The notes: a model not told the origin generated them from the letters alone. Positions 1 through 8,439 are shown, numbered from the stretch's first letter. The stretch: 42,462 nucleotides of DNA from Anabaena sp. 4-3 (GCF_001597745.1 NZ_LUHJ01000039.1:1-42462), one strand, 5' to 3'. A program made the numbers and translations.

Positions 1-67
1 AATTGGTAGATGCACCCTGATAACTAACTCCCCTGGTTGGCTAACACCTGACTAGGGGCTTTTTTTG
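1..67 (+). ncRNA. nsiR1: NsiR1-like small RNA, unit 1 of a tandem array
   Basis: This is the first of four imperfect copies of a unit of about 65 nt. It has a conserved 5' part (AATTGGTAGATGCACCCTGA), then CTAACTCCCC, then a hairpin closed by CCCCT and AGGGG, then a T-run. That architecture is a short RNA ending in an intrinsic terminator. It resembles NsiR1, the nitrogen-stress, heterocyst-specific sRNA encoded in tandem copies near hetF in Nostoc sp. PCC 7120; the identification is from memory of that family, not an alignment. The window starts at the first base of the unit, so its promoter, and probably further copies, lie to the left. Confidence 0.65.
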
Positions 68-124
68 TAGTTGACAACCAGTAAGTCCAGATGGGATTTA
101 CTGATTGCCTCTAGAAACCACTGA

Positions 125-191
125 TTATTTTGATGAATGTACCCTAATCAATAACTCCCCGAACTGACTGCCACCGATTGGAGCTTTTTTT
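125..191 (+). ncRNA. nsiR1: NsiR1-like small RNA, unit 2
   Basis: Second copy, more diverged at the 5' end (GATGAATGTACCCTAATCA), with the ATAACTCCCC core kept. The terminator hairpin pairs CTCC with GGAG around GACTGCCACC and is followed by nine T residues. No TCCGGA box occurs at the spacing seen for units 3 and 4. The nearest similar hexamer, TCCAGA at 86-91, is about 10 bases too far upstream, so this copy may have weaker or different control. Confidence 0.6.
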
Positions 192-230
192 TTCGCAAGC
201 AAAAAAGCAAATCCATTTGTGACAATTTTC

Positions 231-236
231 TCCGGA
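231..236 (+). promoter_or_regulatory. DIF1-like TCCGGA box upstream of NsiR1-like unit 3
   Basis: A perfect TCCGGA hexamer lies 42 bases before the conserved TGCACCC of unit 3. In Nostoc sp. PCC 7120 this hexamer near -35 (the DIF1 motif) marks promoters induced early in differentiating heterocysts, including that of NsiR1. The placement is right for a -35 position relative to an RNA starting near 265. The hexamer and its spacing are seen; the regulatory role is inferred from the family. Confidence 0.6.
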
Positions 237-260
237 ACATACTGTTGAATTCTGGAATAG

Positions 261-322
261 TGAATTGGTAGATGCACCCTGATAATTGCCTCCCCTAGTT
301 GGCTGCCACCACTGGGGGTTTC
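261..322 (+). ncRNA. nsiR1: NsiR1-like small RNA, unit 3
   Basis: The best-supported copy. It has GAATTGGTAGATGCACCCTG, then TTGCCTCCCC, then a strong hairpin pairing CCCCTAGT with ACTGGGGG around TGGCTGCCACC, then a broken T-run (TTTCTTTT). A DIF1-like TCCGGA box sits upstream. In place of the TAACTAACTCCCC core of units 1 and 4 this copy has TAATTGCCTCCCC, so copies could differ in target range if they act by base pairing. Confidence 0.68.
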
Positions 323-362
323 TTTTGGAGATCAATTACAGAAAATCTTACCGTCAAAATTA

Positions 363-368
363 TCCGGG
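363..368 (+). promoter_or_regulatory. DIF1-like TCCGGG box upstream of unit 4
   Basis: A one-mismatch version of TCCGGA at exactly the spacing found for unit 3: 42 bases before TGCAGG of unit 4, against 42 bases before TGCACC of unit 3. The identical spacing argues that the box and the RNA were duplicated together as one cassette. Confidence 0.45.
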
Positions 369-393
369 AGACTGTAATTTACCGTGGAACAAT

Positions 394-485
394 TAATTGG
401 TCAATGCAGGTAAATGCAGGTAAATGCACCTTAATAACTAACTCCCCTGTTTCGTGAATATTCCCTGGAATCATCAGGGGTAAAT
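394..485 (+). ncRNA. Degenerate, enlarged NsiR1-like unit 4
   Basis: The 5' part AATTGGTCAATGCAGG is followed by an internal tandem duplication of GTAAATGCA(GG/CC), then TTAATAACTAACTCCCCTG as in unit 1. The 3' hairpin has a much longer loop: CCCCTG pairs with CAGGGG across about 25 bases, and the T-run is nearly lost (TAAATCTT). The copy is probably a decaying or longer variant. It keeps the 5' box and the core, so it may still be transcribed but end less efficiently. Confidence 0.45.
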
Positions 486-713
486 CTTGAGTTTGTCTGC
501 CCTGGTTCTTGGTAGTTGCTTAGGGCTACATTCTAGCTCAAGATTGGAGTTATATTCTAGCCCAGATGTTGTGTTGTTGGCCTGAATGTTATAGTCTCTT
601 GACCATATTGGCGTGAGACTCCGCAATTATATCCTATTTTTGCACGTTTGCAGTGTAAATTTATCGCAAAGCTATTACTCATATAGAATTAAGTAATCAA
701 GAGAAAGTTCCCT

Positions 714-902
714 GTGAGTTTTGCTGATTACTTATTTGGCTGTGCGATCGCCTCACCATTGAGCAACAATGATGCGAGGAATGATTGGTTGCTCCGGGAT
801 ATCCTGATTTCAGGCGATGGCTATATATTAGTTCAGCGATTATTGCGATTTTTGTACAGCAAGAGCATATTTGAGCCTTTATGTGTTAACCTTGATTTTT
901 GA
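714..902 (+). CDS. Possible small protein, unknown
   Basis: A 62-residue frame with a GTG start, preceded by GAGAAAG about 10 bases upstream, and ending in a TGA. It contains a HIP1 octamer and no low-complexity stretch, and it overlaps no better candidate. I recognise no family; the middle (residues about 16-36) is polar and could be helical. It lies in an otherwise empty stretch between the sRNA array and the thioredoxin-like gene (486-1016), where I see no other feature except AT-rich DNA after 900. Conservation is unknown, so it may be a chance frame. Confidence 0.28.
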   Translation: MSFADYLFGCAIASPLSNNDARNDWLLRDILISGDGYILVQRLLRFLYSKSIFEPLCVNLDF

Positions 903-1016
903 AAATTTTTAATTTTTATCGAGAATTTTTACTTTTATCCGAGGATTGATTAATACCCCCAGCCGAAAAGCTATGCTGAAGTATATCGGCAACCTCAAAA
1001 ATATACATATAATTAC

Positions 1017-1340
1017 ATGAGTTTAGCTGTTATTAAATTTTCTTCCGAAGAATGCGGCATCTGTCACAAAATGTCTTTTTATGACCAAAAGGTGGCTGAG
1101 GAACTAGGTTTGCAATTTATTGACGTAAAAATGCAAGATACAGCGACCTACCGCAAGTATCGCAAGATACTGCTCACCCAGTATCCTGATAAATCAGAAA
1201 TGGGATGGCCTACCTACATTATTTGTGAGTCTCCCGAAGGCGAATTTCAAATCATCGGCGAAGTCAAGGGAGGCCATCCCAAAGGGGAATTTAGAACTCG
1301 TTTACAGCAAGTTCTCGATTCCGCCGCTAGTCAGAATTAA
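1017..1340 (+). CDS. Thioredoxin-family protein (CGIC active site)
   Basis: A 107-residue single-domain thioredoxin-like protein, probably a cytosolic thiol-disulfide oxidoreductase. It opens with a beta strand and a CGIC dithiol motif (Cys13 and Cys16). Later GWPTYII near residue 62 supplies the cis-Pro region, where ordinary thioredoxins have a TP dipeptide. Standard thioredoxins have CGPC; the Ile in the active site and the poorly conserved body suggest a specialised member rather than a general electron donor. The ATG follows an AT-rich leader without a strong ribosome site. The last 14 bases overlap the convergent gene on the other strand. Confidence 0.75.
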   Translation: MSLAVIKFSSEECGICHKMSFYDQKVAEELGLQFIDVKMQDTATYRKYRKILLTQYPDKSEMGWPTYIICESPEGEFQIIGEVKGGHPKGEFRTRLQQVLDSAASQN

Positions 1341-1560
1341 GCAACTCAAATGATTGTACTTCTAGAACAGGGCCAATCATGGCAATAGTCATGATATCTT
1401 CGCGCACCTGTCCTGTAACTTGGGCTTGTTGTCCAGCTTTGAGCAGTTCTTTGTCTGCACCCTTGAGAATTTCATAGGTGACACCCTCATTGGTGACTAA
1501 CGCCCATGCGCCCATACCAACTTGACGGCGTTCAATTGTACCTGTGATTGTGATGCTCAT
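1327..1560 (-). CDS. Small OB-fold-like protein, function unknown
   Basis: A 77-residue product starting MSITITGTIE. An upstream in-frame start would add 34 residues (SSPSSPSSP-type), but that stretch is simply a translated GGATGAGGG tandem repeat, so I chose the internal ATG. The sequence alternates short strands (TGTIERR, GAWALVTNEGVTYEIL, GQQAQVTGQVREDI, VLEVQSFELL), as in small OB-fold beta barrels of cyanobacteria. No catalytic motif is visible. It sits just downstream of the subtilase gene on the same strand (gap about 108 bases) and its 3' end overlaps that of the thioredoxin-like gene. Confidence 0.6.
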   Translation of the reverse strand: MSITITGTIERRQVGMGAWALVTNEGVTYEILKGADKELLKAGQQAQVTGQVREDIMTIAMIGPVLEVQSFELLNSD

Positions 1561-1574
1561 AAGAGTTAGGAAGT

Positions 1575-1613
1575 AGGGGGATGAGGGGGATGAGGGGGAT
1601 GAGGGGGATGAGG
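1575..1613. repeat. GGATGAGGG tandem repeat
   Basis: Four to five copies of a 9-base G-rich unit lie between the small OB-like gene and the subtilase gene. The same unit recurs at 23193-23246. It belongs to the short tandem repeats typical of Nostocales intergenic DNA. Confidence 0.8.
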
Positions 1614-1668
1614 AGAAAAATCCTGTGCATCGATTCCCAATGCCCAATGCCCCATGCCCCATTTCCCT

Positions 1669-3519
1669 TTAAGCTGTTTGTTCTTCGTCTTTCAATGCTA
1701 AACGAGCTAGTCCGTAACAGAGTAGGGCGTTGACTATGAGGAATATTCTGGCTAAGTTAACGTTACCAAAACCCCACACGGCTGGTTGTAAAACTGCGCT
1801 GACTGTTAAACAAGCGGCTACACCTAGGGTAGAACCAATAGCAAACCATTTCCAGTTGGGATGACCTAATAACAAGGCCATTAATACAATTGGAATTAAT
1901 ACACTGGCAAAGATGGGATTTAAGGCATCTGTACCTTGTAGGGTGTTGCCTAATTCGGGAATGGAACTACCTAAAACACGGAATGGCCACTGGGGTAGGT
2001 CAAATATATAGATGCCTTTGAGGAAGAATAACCCAGAACTACCAAAAATCAAGCCGCTAGATAACGACCAACTCCAAGTAAAGGGGAAGTAAACCCGCAA
2101 AAACCACGCTAGGATATAAGAACCAAGTACCATTAATACCTTTGGTAACAGTGCGACTGCACCGCCATCTATCCAAAAACCAGGGTTAAGATAGCCGTTA
2201 TCCCGCAACCACCGGAAGAAATCTTGGAAACTGATTTGTCCCTCGGTGGCGAGTTTGATGGCTGCTTCGGCGTTGAGTTGTCCAGCACCGTAGTAGTTGA
2301 GTCCATCATCTTTAATGACTCTGGCTGACTGCTTGAGGACTTTTAAAATTTCGTCTGGTTCTGTGATGCCTGTAGTTTTGATTAAGGCTGCAACACCAGC
2401 AACGTGAGGTGCAGCCATGCTGGTTCCTTGGAGTCCGAGAAATACGTTTTGCCCTTCTTCGTTGATGGTTTCTTGTAGAATCGCACCGGCATCAGTGCCA
2501 CCAGGGGCGGAAATATCAACGCCAGCACCAAAGTTAGAATAGGGGGCTTTTTCGCCATCAGGCCCAAAGGCGGAAACACCGATGACATGAGGATAACGGG
2601 CGGGATAGGCGGCAGAATTTTCGTTTTCGTTACCGGCTGCGGCGATGATAACTACACCTTTGTTGTGGGCGTAGTCAATGGCTTGTTTGAGTAGTTGACT
2701 TTCACCGCCACCCCCTAAACTCAGGTTAATGACATCTGCGCCTTTATCGGCGGCAAATTTAATTGCTTCGGCAATATCCGCTACAGTTCCGCCACCATAG
2801 GCACTCAAGACTTTTAGGGGCATAAGTTGGGCTTCGTAGGCAACTCCTGCTACACCATATTTATTATTGGTGGCTTGGGCGATAGTCCCGGCGACGTGAG
2901 TACCGTGTCCGTTGTCATCGCTGGCTTCTTCTTTGTCGTTGACGAAATCGTAACCTTTGACGAATTTTGTTTCTTGTAAGTCTCTGACTTTGGTAATACC
3001 TGAGTCGATGACAGCGACGGTTGCACCGTTACCTTTGGTTTGACTCCAAGCACCTTCTACGCCGATTTTGTGGAGGTTCCACTGTTTGCTGTAATATTCG
3101 TCATTGGGTGCTGTTAGTGAGGGTTTTACGTCTTCACCGTTTTGGGGTATTAAGATTTCGCCGATCCAAGTGGGTTTAGCGGCTGGCTCAATCAGCTTGT
3201 AGATATAATTCGGCTCGATTATTTCTGTAGCTTGAGCGAAGGGGGATTTTTTCAGTTCTTTGAGGCGATCGCGATCGCCTTTGATAATATAAACATTGTC
3301 TGAGGCTGAGAATTTATTATCTAACTGAGGAGTAACGTTGTATTTTTGGGCGATCGCTTGTAAATCTTGCTTAATTACCTCTGCTGGAATATCTTCGCGA
3401 AAATCTAATAAAATTGTCTCGAATTCGCCTTTGGCTGCTAATCCCTGAAAATTCAGGAAACCAAACACAGCCCCTACTAACCCGATGACAAACAAGCACA
3501 ATATTATAAGTTTTCTCAT
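1669..3519 (-). CDS. S8 (subtilisin-like) serine peptidase with C-terminal membrane domain
   Basis: A 616-residue protease. Residues 1-28 form a hydrophobic signal or anchor. Residues about 35-110 look like an I9-type propeptide. The peptidase domain holds the triad: Asp172 (VAVIDSGI), His205 (DDNGHGTHVAGT) and Ser367 (GTSMAAPHVAG), with Asn297 (AAAGNENE) as the oxyanion residue. All are intact, so the enzyme should be active. After residue 440 the protein differs from secreted subtilases: it carries four to five hydrophobic segments (about 457-480, 487-503, 537-552, 557-580, 588-608), predicting anchoring in the membrane with the peptidase on the outer or lumenal side. Natural substrates are not evident. 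Confidence 0.9.
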   Translation of the reverse strand: MRKLIILCLFVIGLVGAVFGFLNFQGLAAKGEFETILLDFREDIPAEVIKQDLQAIAQKYNVTPQLDNKFSASDNVYIIKGDRDRLKELKKSPFAQATEIIEPNYIYKLIEPAAKPTWIGEILIPQNGEDVKPSLTAPNDEYYSKQWNLHKIGVEGAWSQTKGNGATVAVIDSGITKVRDLQETKFVKGYDFVNDKEEASDDNGHGTHVAGTIAQATNNKYGVAGVAYEAQLMPLKVLSAYGGGTVADIAEAIKFAADKGADVINLSLGGGGESQLLKQAIDYAHNKGVVIIAAAGNENENSAAYPARYPHVIGVSAFGPDGEKAPYSNFGAGVDISAPGGTDAGAILQETINEEGQNVFLGLQGTSMAAPHVAGVAALIKTTGITEPDEILKVLKQSARVIKDDGLNYYGAGQLNAEAAIKLATEGQISFQDFFRWLRDNGYLNPGFWIDGGAVALLPKVLMVLGSYILAWFLRVYFPFTWSWSLSSGLIFGSSGLFFLKGIYIFDLPQWPFRVLGSSIPELGNTLQGTDALNPIFASVLIPIVLMALLLGHPNWKWFAIGSTLGVAACLTVSAVLQPAVWGFGNVNLARIFLIVNALLCYGLARLALKDEEQTA

Positions 3520-3644
3520 ACCAACTCATCACCGCTTTTTGCCAGTTTGCTCACTACAATAACTTATCTGTGTCCCTATGGGGTGAACTTTGCAATTAAG
3601 TTAAACCTTTTTAGTTAAATCTTTGACTGAGGAATATTTAAACA

Positions 3645-4079
3645 ATGGAACGTGGTCTTTTCTGGTTGCCTCTGTTAATTATCTTTTTCTGGTTGGCTTG
3701 GCAAGGCGCACAAGAGTATCAAAAAGTTGAAGCTTATCGGGCTTGGGCAGAGCAATTTGAACGGGCTAAATACGATATATATGCAGTATTAGGTCAAAAA
3801 GGTGACGATATCACTTGGGGTAAACCCACAGCTAAAGGGATAATTCAACCGCAAACTTTTTCTTTAGTTGATGTCCAAAAAATCCAACTTCTGATAGATG
3901 GCAAAGTAGTAGATATAAATTTATTACCAAATAAAGGACGTTCTATCGAGCTAGAATTTATCTTAACCGACACAGCTAACTCAATAAAAGTTCCGTTTAC
4001 AGAAATTCCCCTGGCAGCAGAATGGGGTAAATTTTTGCAAAGCACATTGCAAACTCTAGATAATCAACAAAATTCATAG
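3645..4079 (+). CDS. Single-pass membrane protein, unknown
   Basis: A 144-residue protein with one N-terminal membrane segment (about residues 4-22, LFWLPLLIIFFWLAWQ) and a soluble C-terminal domain rich in beta strands (IQPQTFSLVDVQKIQLLIDG, SIELEFILTDTANSIKVPF). I recognise no family. It starts with ATG after a GAGG-containing leader. It diverges from the subtilase gene (start codons about 125 bases apart), so the two may share a promoter region. A hairpin repeat follows its stop. Confidence 0.65.
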   Translation: MERGLFWLPLLIIFFWLAWQGAQEYQKVEAYRAWAEQFERAKYDIYAVLGQKGDDITWGKPTAKGIIQPQTFSLVDVQKIQLLIDGKVVDINLLPNKGRSIELEFILTDTANSIKVPFTEIPLAAEWGKFLQSTLQTLDNQQNS

Positions 4080-4106
4080 GTAATAGTTAATTGACGCAAT
4101 TTTTTG

Positions 4107-4171
4107 TAGGGTGGGCATTGCTGACAATTTGCTAAGACACTTAATTTTATATTGTTGGCAATGCCCACCTT
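4107..4171. repeat. MITE-like inverted repeat (GGTGGGCATTGC arms)
   Basis: Imperfect inverted arms (AGGGTGGGCATTGCTGAC and TTGGCAATGCCCACCT) separated by about 25 AT-rich bases, 28 bases after the preceding stop. The element can fold into one long hairpin in either strand and may act as a transcript end. No transposase is present. Confidence 0.7.
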
Positions 4172-4302
4172 AACCTGATTGAGAATGATGCCAGACATAA
4201 CTATTATTTTTAATTAATAACTATCAGAAAACTAAAATTATAGATTTGTAGTTAATTATTTAGATAAAAACCGGAAAAATTGATTAAAATTCAGGGTAAA
4301 TC

Positions 4303-5949
4303 ATGAAAATAATTATGCCATTTATTTCCGTGGCGTTATTACTCACCGCTTGTTCTGCCGGTGATGACGCTTCCTCGCAAGTTATAAATACTATTCCAGC
4401 CAAGGTAGAAAACTGTCCCCAGGCGGAAGTTGTTTATTTAACTGCACTCCAGCCAAACCAAAGCTTTTATGATCGGTTCGATTTTCATACTCGTAATATT
4501 GTCGCAGATGCCGACTTAATTAAGTTTCAAACTTTAAACCAAGATTTTGTTTTTTGCAGAAGTAACAATACTTGGACAGTGCAACCAGGTACTTTACCCA
4601 AGGAATCACAACCAGAAAGCAATTATGAGGACTTCGTGCAAGAGTTGGTAAATCCCAAGTTTAAAAATATTAACTTTCAAGGGAAAAATTATCAGTATCG
4701 AGTGGTTAGAGAACCAAAATTAAATGTGGGAGAAAATAATATTATTTCCCAGCCAGAAGTCACAGACCCCACAAAGGATAAAGTTGTCTTTGAATTAGTT
4801 ACGCCTAATAGTAAAAACCCACAGCAACAAACACTATATACTCTCAAAGACTTGCAGGATGCAGCAGTAAAAGCGGGATATTCTGCTGTAGGAAATCAAT
4901 TAGGTTTTCCTCGCATTACATCTGCTATGGTTTATGGAGAACGTCTATGGTGGTCGGTTGCTTTTGAACAAGGTGAAGGCAACAATGGCATTGCGACTAT
5001 TGTCAGTTATGACCCAAAAACTGATAAATTTAGTGTCATGCAACCGGAAGGTTTAGGATTTACTCAAATTACGGATTTAGCCATTACTGGTGATGTCAAT
5101 AGTCCTACTTTTTGGATGGGTACTAATATTAGTGGTGAAGGAAATCTCTACATTCCCGCTCAAGGTTTAGTTGCTTACCGTCCCAATTCACAAAATCCTA
5201 ATTCTGGAACTTTGACGGCTTACACAGTACATAACAGTCCCTTGGTGGGGGCAATTCCTGACAAACTGAGATTAGAGAATGATCAGTTATGGGTTAGTAC
5301 CGCTAACGGTGTTTGTCAAGTTAAATGGCAAACTGCTGATAATGCTGATAGTTGGTCTTGCTGGCGATTTGCGGCTATGGCTAAACTACCAGAGAATCTA
5401 CCAGTTTATAGTGCTTTGACTAATAAAACTGCGGCTGCGGCTTTATCTCCCAACAATAATGGGGAGACTGTAGAAGTGTTGTGGTGGAATCCTATCAACT
5501 TCCAAACGCAAACGGGACGTTATGAGGTGAGATATCCCCAAGGCTTCACTGTCAAGTTAGATGAAGGTGCTAGCCTCTATGAGTTTCAGCGTCTTTTACC
5601 GCCAGGAAAGCCGCCTGTTGACTGGCCTGGGTGGCAATGGCATTGGAACGGAGAACGTTTTATCCGTGGTTGGGATGAAGTATCATTAAATTTAGTCGGT
5701 GGTGGCCCGCGAGGTATTGGTTCTGGTCAACTGAACCCCGATGTTCCTATTAATTGGAATGCGATTCGTGGCGATTTAGAGTTACTCGACCTGTCAAGCA
5801 AATCGACTCATGTAAAATATTATTCTGGGTGGGTTGATGAGAATAAAATTCAACCTTACATTACGGTTGTACCGCCAGCAAAGCCTCAAAATCCTCAACC
5901 AAATCCTTTGGCAGCTATAGCCAAGCAGTTACCATCTAGTCAAAGATAG
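4303..5949 (+). CDS. Putative lipoprotein, unknown
   Basis: A 548-residue exported protein. The N-terminus is a lipoprotein signal ending LLLTAC, so Cys17 would be lipidated after cleavage. The mature part is long, soluble and rich in Trp, Pro and Asn. Several stretches (for example LWWSVAFEQGEGNNGIATIV, QLWVSTANGVCQVKW) look like blades of a beta-propeller, but I cannot assign a family. It ends in a Pro/Gln-rich tail. thiD follows after 54 bases on the same strand, although no functional link is apparent. Confidence 0.75.
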   Translation: MKIIMPFISVALLLTACSAGDDASSQVINTIPAKVENCPQAEVVYLTALQPNQSFYDRFDFHTRNIVADADLIKFQTLNQDFVFCRSNNTWTVQPGTLPKESQPESNYEDFVQELVNPKFKNINFQGKNYQYRVVREPKLNVGENNIISQPEVTDPTKDKVVFELVTPNSKNPQQQTLYTLKDLQDAAVKAGYSAVGNQLGFPRITSAMVYGERLWWSVAFEQGEGNNGIATIVSYDPKTDKFSVMQPEGLGFTQITDLAITGDVNSPTFWMGTNISGEGNLYIPAQGLVAYRPNSQNPNSGTLTAYTVHNSPLVGAIPDKLRLENDQLWVSTANGVCQVKWQTADNADSWSCWRFAAMAKLPENLPVYSALTNKTAAAALSPNNNGETVEVLWWNPINFQTQTGRYEVRYPQGFTVKLDEGASLYEFQRLLPPGKPPVDWPGWQWHWNGERFIRGWDEVSLNLVGGGPRGIGSGQLNPDVPINWNAIRGDLELLDLSSKSTHVKYYSGWVDENKIQPYITVVPPAKPQNPQPNPLAAIAKQLPSSQR

Positions 5950-6003
5950 GGGTGTCAGGGTGTAGGGGTGGAAAAAACCCTTTCTTTGTGAGTAAATTTT
6001 GCT

Positions 6004-6825
6004 ATGAATGCTGAGAAAATATCGAGGATTCCTGTTGCTTTAACTATTGCAGGGTCGGATAGTGGTGGTGGTGCAGGAATTCAAGCTGATTTACGTACTT
6101 TTGCTGTTCACTGTGTCCACGGTGCTAGTGCTATTACCTGCGTGACTGCACAAAATACTCTAGGGGTGAGGCGAGTTGATGCGATGTCGCCGGAGGCTGT
6201 TGTGGCGCAAATGCAAGCGGTGGTTGAGGATATTGGTGTACAAGCGGCGAAAACGGGTATGTTACTCAACCAAAAAATTATTGCGGCTGTTGCCCTACAG
6301 GTAGAGGCTTTACAAATTGATAACTTAGTTGTTGACCCGGTGATGGTATCACGTACAGGGGCGCAATTAATTGATAATGATGCGGTTAAGACACTGCGCC
6401 AGCAATTGATACCTAAAGCCGCTATTGTGACACCTAATCGCTACGAAGCCCAGATTTTAAGCGGTTTCCCGGTGAATTCTTTAGATGATATGCGGGCAGC
6501 AGCGCAAGTCATTCACCGCAGTTTAAAGGCGAAGGTGGTTTTAGTTAAGGGTGGAGGAATGCCAGGAAATGCCCGTGGTGTTGATATTTGGTTTGATGGT
6601 AGTAAGCTAGAAACACTGACTACACAGCAGGTAGATACTCAGAATACTCATGGTACTGGTTGTACTTTATCAGCTGCGATCGCTGCCAATTTAGCCAAAG
6701 GTGAAGATTTGTGGACATCTGTACAACAAGCGAAGAAATATGTTAGCACTGCACTCACTTATTCCCTAGATATTGGCAAAGGACAAGGCCCTGTAGGTCA
6801 TTTTTTCCCATTACTACAAGGTTAG
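6004..6825 (+). CDS. thiD: Hydroxymethylpyrimidine / phosphomethylpyrimidine kinase
   Basis: A 273-residue ribokinase-fold kinase that phosphorylates hydroxymethylpyrimidine (HMP) and then HMP-phosphate to HMP-PP for thiamine synthesis in the cytosol. Family signatures are AGSDSGGGAGIQADLRTF at residues 16-33 (substrate binding), KTGML at 83-87, VVDPVMVS at 109-116, and the anion hole/ATP motif NTHGTGCTLSAA with Cys220. Length is normal for ThiD, without a fused ThiE domain. ThiC, which makes HMP-P, is encoded 15 kb away behind a TPP riboswitch; none is visible ahead of thiD. Confidence 0.95.
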   Translation: MNAEKISRIPVALTIAGSDSGGGAGIQADLRTFAVHCVHGASAITCVTAQNTLGVRRVDAMSPEAVVAQMQAVVEDIGVQAAKTGMLLNQKIIAAVALQVEALQIDNLVVDPVMVSRTGAQLIDNDAVKTLRQQLIPKAAIVTPNRYEAQILSGFPVNSLDDMRAAAQVIHRSLKAKVVLVKGGGMPGNARGVDIWFDGSKLETLTTQQVDTQNTHGTGCTLSAAIAANLAKGEDLWTSVQQAKKYVSTALTYSLDIGKGQGPVGHFFPLLQG

Positions 6826-6827
6826 GG

Positions 6828-6925
6828 AGCAGGGGAGGCAGGGGAGGTAGGGGAGCAGGGGAGGCAGGGGAAGAAAAACTAATGACTAATGACTAATGAC
6901 TAATGACTAATGACTAATGACTAAT
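6828..6925. repeat. Composite repeat: G-rich tract plus TAATGAC heptamers
   Basis: A GGGGAGGCA/GGGGAGGTA-type G-rich tract (6828-6871) is followed by GAAAAAC and then six to seven direct copies of TAATGAC (6880-6925). The heptamers match the STRR class known from heterocystous cyanobacteria. The same order of modules occurs at 23193-23338 and 37781-37890, and inverted at 9166-9261. Confidence 0.85.
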
Positions 6926-7058
6926 AGCTAACAATGTAATATTAGATATCTTTGCACTCCGAGCATTTTTCTATTATTCTTGGGCTAGTTTCAGGACTGA
7001 CTGTCTTTTGATACTATTTCTGATACTCTCATTCACTTATTTTGATACCAACCCACTG

Positions 7059-7667
7059 ATGCGAACAACCACAGGTTCTGTTCACGGCATTCCACCAAAA
7101 CCAAATCCTCCAAGCCCTCCAACCTCTGTACCATTATACGTATATCGGGAATTAGCTACGGAATTAAAGGCAACACAGGCACAGTTAGATGCGCTGAATG
7201 CGAAAAATCGACAACTAGCGCAAGAAAATCAACGCCTGCGCCATGAAATCACTCAAGTTGTTCAGTCTTTTTTACACTTGCAAAAATTGGTCGATTCCCG
7301 AACTACGCCCAGTTATTACCCTCCTCCAGATTCTCACCCTGAAGTCAACGTTCCCAAAAATTATCAATCTACTCCCACACAACCACGCCCACCGGCTAAT
7401 CGTTACCGCCAACCTGTTGTACCTGAACCACCCAGCAACAAAAGCCGTCAAACTAATTTTTCTGTCCCTGGGGCTAAAATCAGTGTTCCCATGCCAGAAA
7501 CAGTATTAGTTGAAGAGCAAGAAGTAGGTTACTATCCTACCGCTAAGTCAGAAGTAAAAGAAGTTAATGGTTGGTGGTTGGCACTAGGCATTTTATTAAT
7601 TATGTTGACAGCTTTTGGGGCTGGGTATTTAATTGTGCGTCCCCTATTTCAACATGAAAGTCGCTAA
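7059..7667 (+). CDS. Coiled-coil, tail-anchored membrane protein, unknown
   Basis: A 202-residue protein when started at the ATG giving MRTTTGSVHG. A TTG start 51 bases upstream would add a hydrophobic stretch that looks untranslated. Order: Pro-rich N-terminus, a coiled coil at about residues 30-78 (LKATQAQLDALNAKNRQLAQ onward), a long Pro/Ser/Gln-rich linker, and one membrane segment near the C-terminus (WWLALGILLIMLTAFGAGYL). This suggests a cytoplasmic rod tethered to the membrane. The family is not recognised. Confidence 0.7.
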   Translation: MRTTTGSVHGIPPKPNPPSPPTSVPLYVYRELATELKATQAQLDALNAKNRQLAQENQRLRHEITQVVQSFLHLQKLVDSRTTPSYYPPPDSHPEVNVPKNYQSTPTQPRPPANRYRQPVVPEPPSNKSRQTNFSVPGAKISVPMPETVLVEEQEVGYYPTAKSEVKEVNGWWLALGILLIMLTAFGAGYLIVRPLFQHESR

Positions 7668-7785
7668 TCAGTCCAGCGATCATAGACATAAATTTTAACC
7701 TTTTTGCTGCTAACTAATGTTATATTTATTTTTGCCATGTCGTAGTATTTGGCACTATCACTACTGCTGAGATTTTTAGCATTGG

Positions 7786-7800
7786 TGTTAATTACTTACA
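7786..7800 (+). promoter_or_regulatory. Possible NtcA-type site upstream of glnB
   Basis: TGT-N9-ACA (TGTTAATTACTTACA) lies 301 bases before the glnB start, in a 433-base non-coding stretch (7668-8100). It matches the loose TGT-N9/10-ACA form but not the strict GTA-N8-TAC core of NtcA sites, and no well-spaced TANNNT box follows. Nostoc glnB is known to have several start sites, some NtcA-dependent. The rest of the stretch shows AT-rich DNA and a weak TTG-started frame (7837-8052) that I do not accept as a gene. Confidence 0.28.
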
Positions 7801-8061
7801 GCTAATTGCTAGATTTATGAGCATATTGAAGCAAACTTGGCATTTATTGGTTTTGAGTTATCAAAGCTACATGAAAAAAGCAAATCTGATCACAGCAGTT
7901 TAATATCAAAATTTTCCAAATTAACCAATTCATCTATAGGTGCTACTGCTAATCTGATAAATGCTGGTGTGGGTCAGATGCAGTTAAAAAAATTTGCAAT
8001 TCCTACATCTGCCTTGAAAATAAGGCGAATGGTGAAAGTGTCAGATATTTGATCTGGCTAG

Positions 8062-8439
<378 letters not shown>

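Noticed and set aside
1-485. The repeated units at the left edge considered as a CRISPR array.
   Set aside because: The units are longer and more diverged than CRISPR repeats, each ends in a terminator-like hairpin and T-run, there are no spacers of uniform length, and no cas genes are near.
1560-1662. N-terminal extension of the small OB-like protein from an upstream in-frame ATG.
   Set aside because: It would be encoded by the GGATGAGGG repeat (SSP repeats), not by conserved sequence.
7837-8052. A 71-residue frame with a TTG start upstream of glnB.
   Set aside because: No ribosome site and no recognisable pattern; it lies in the glnB leader/promoter region and is more likely a chance frame.
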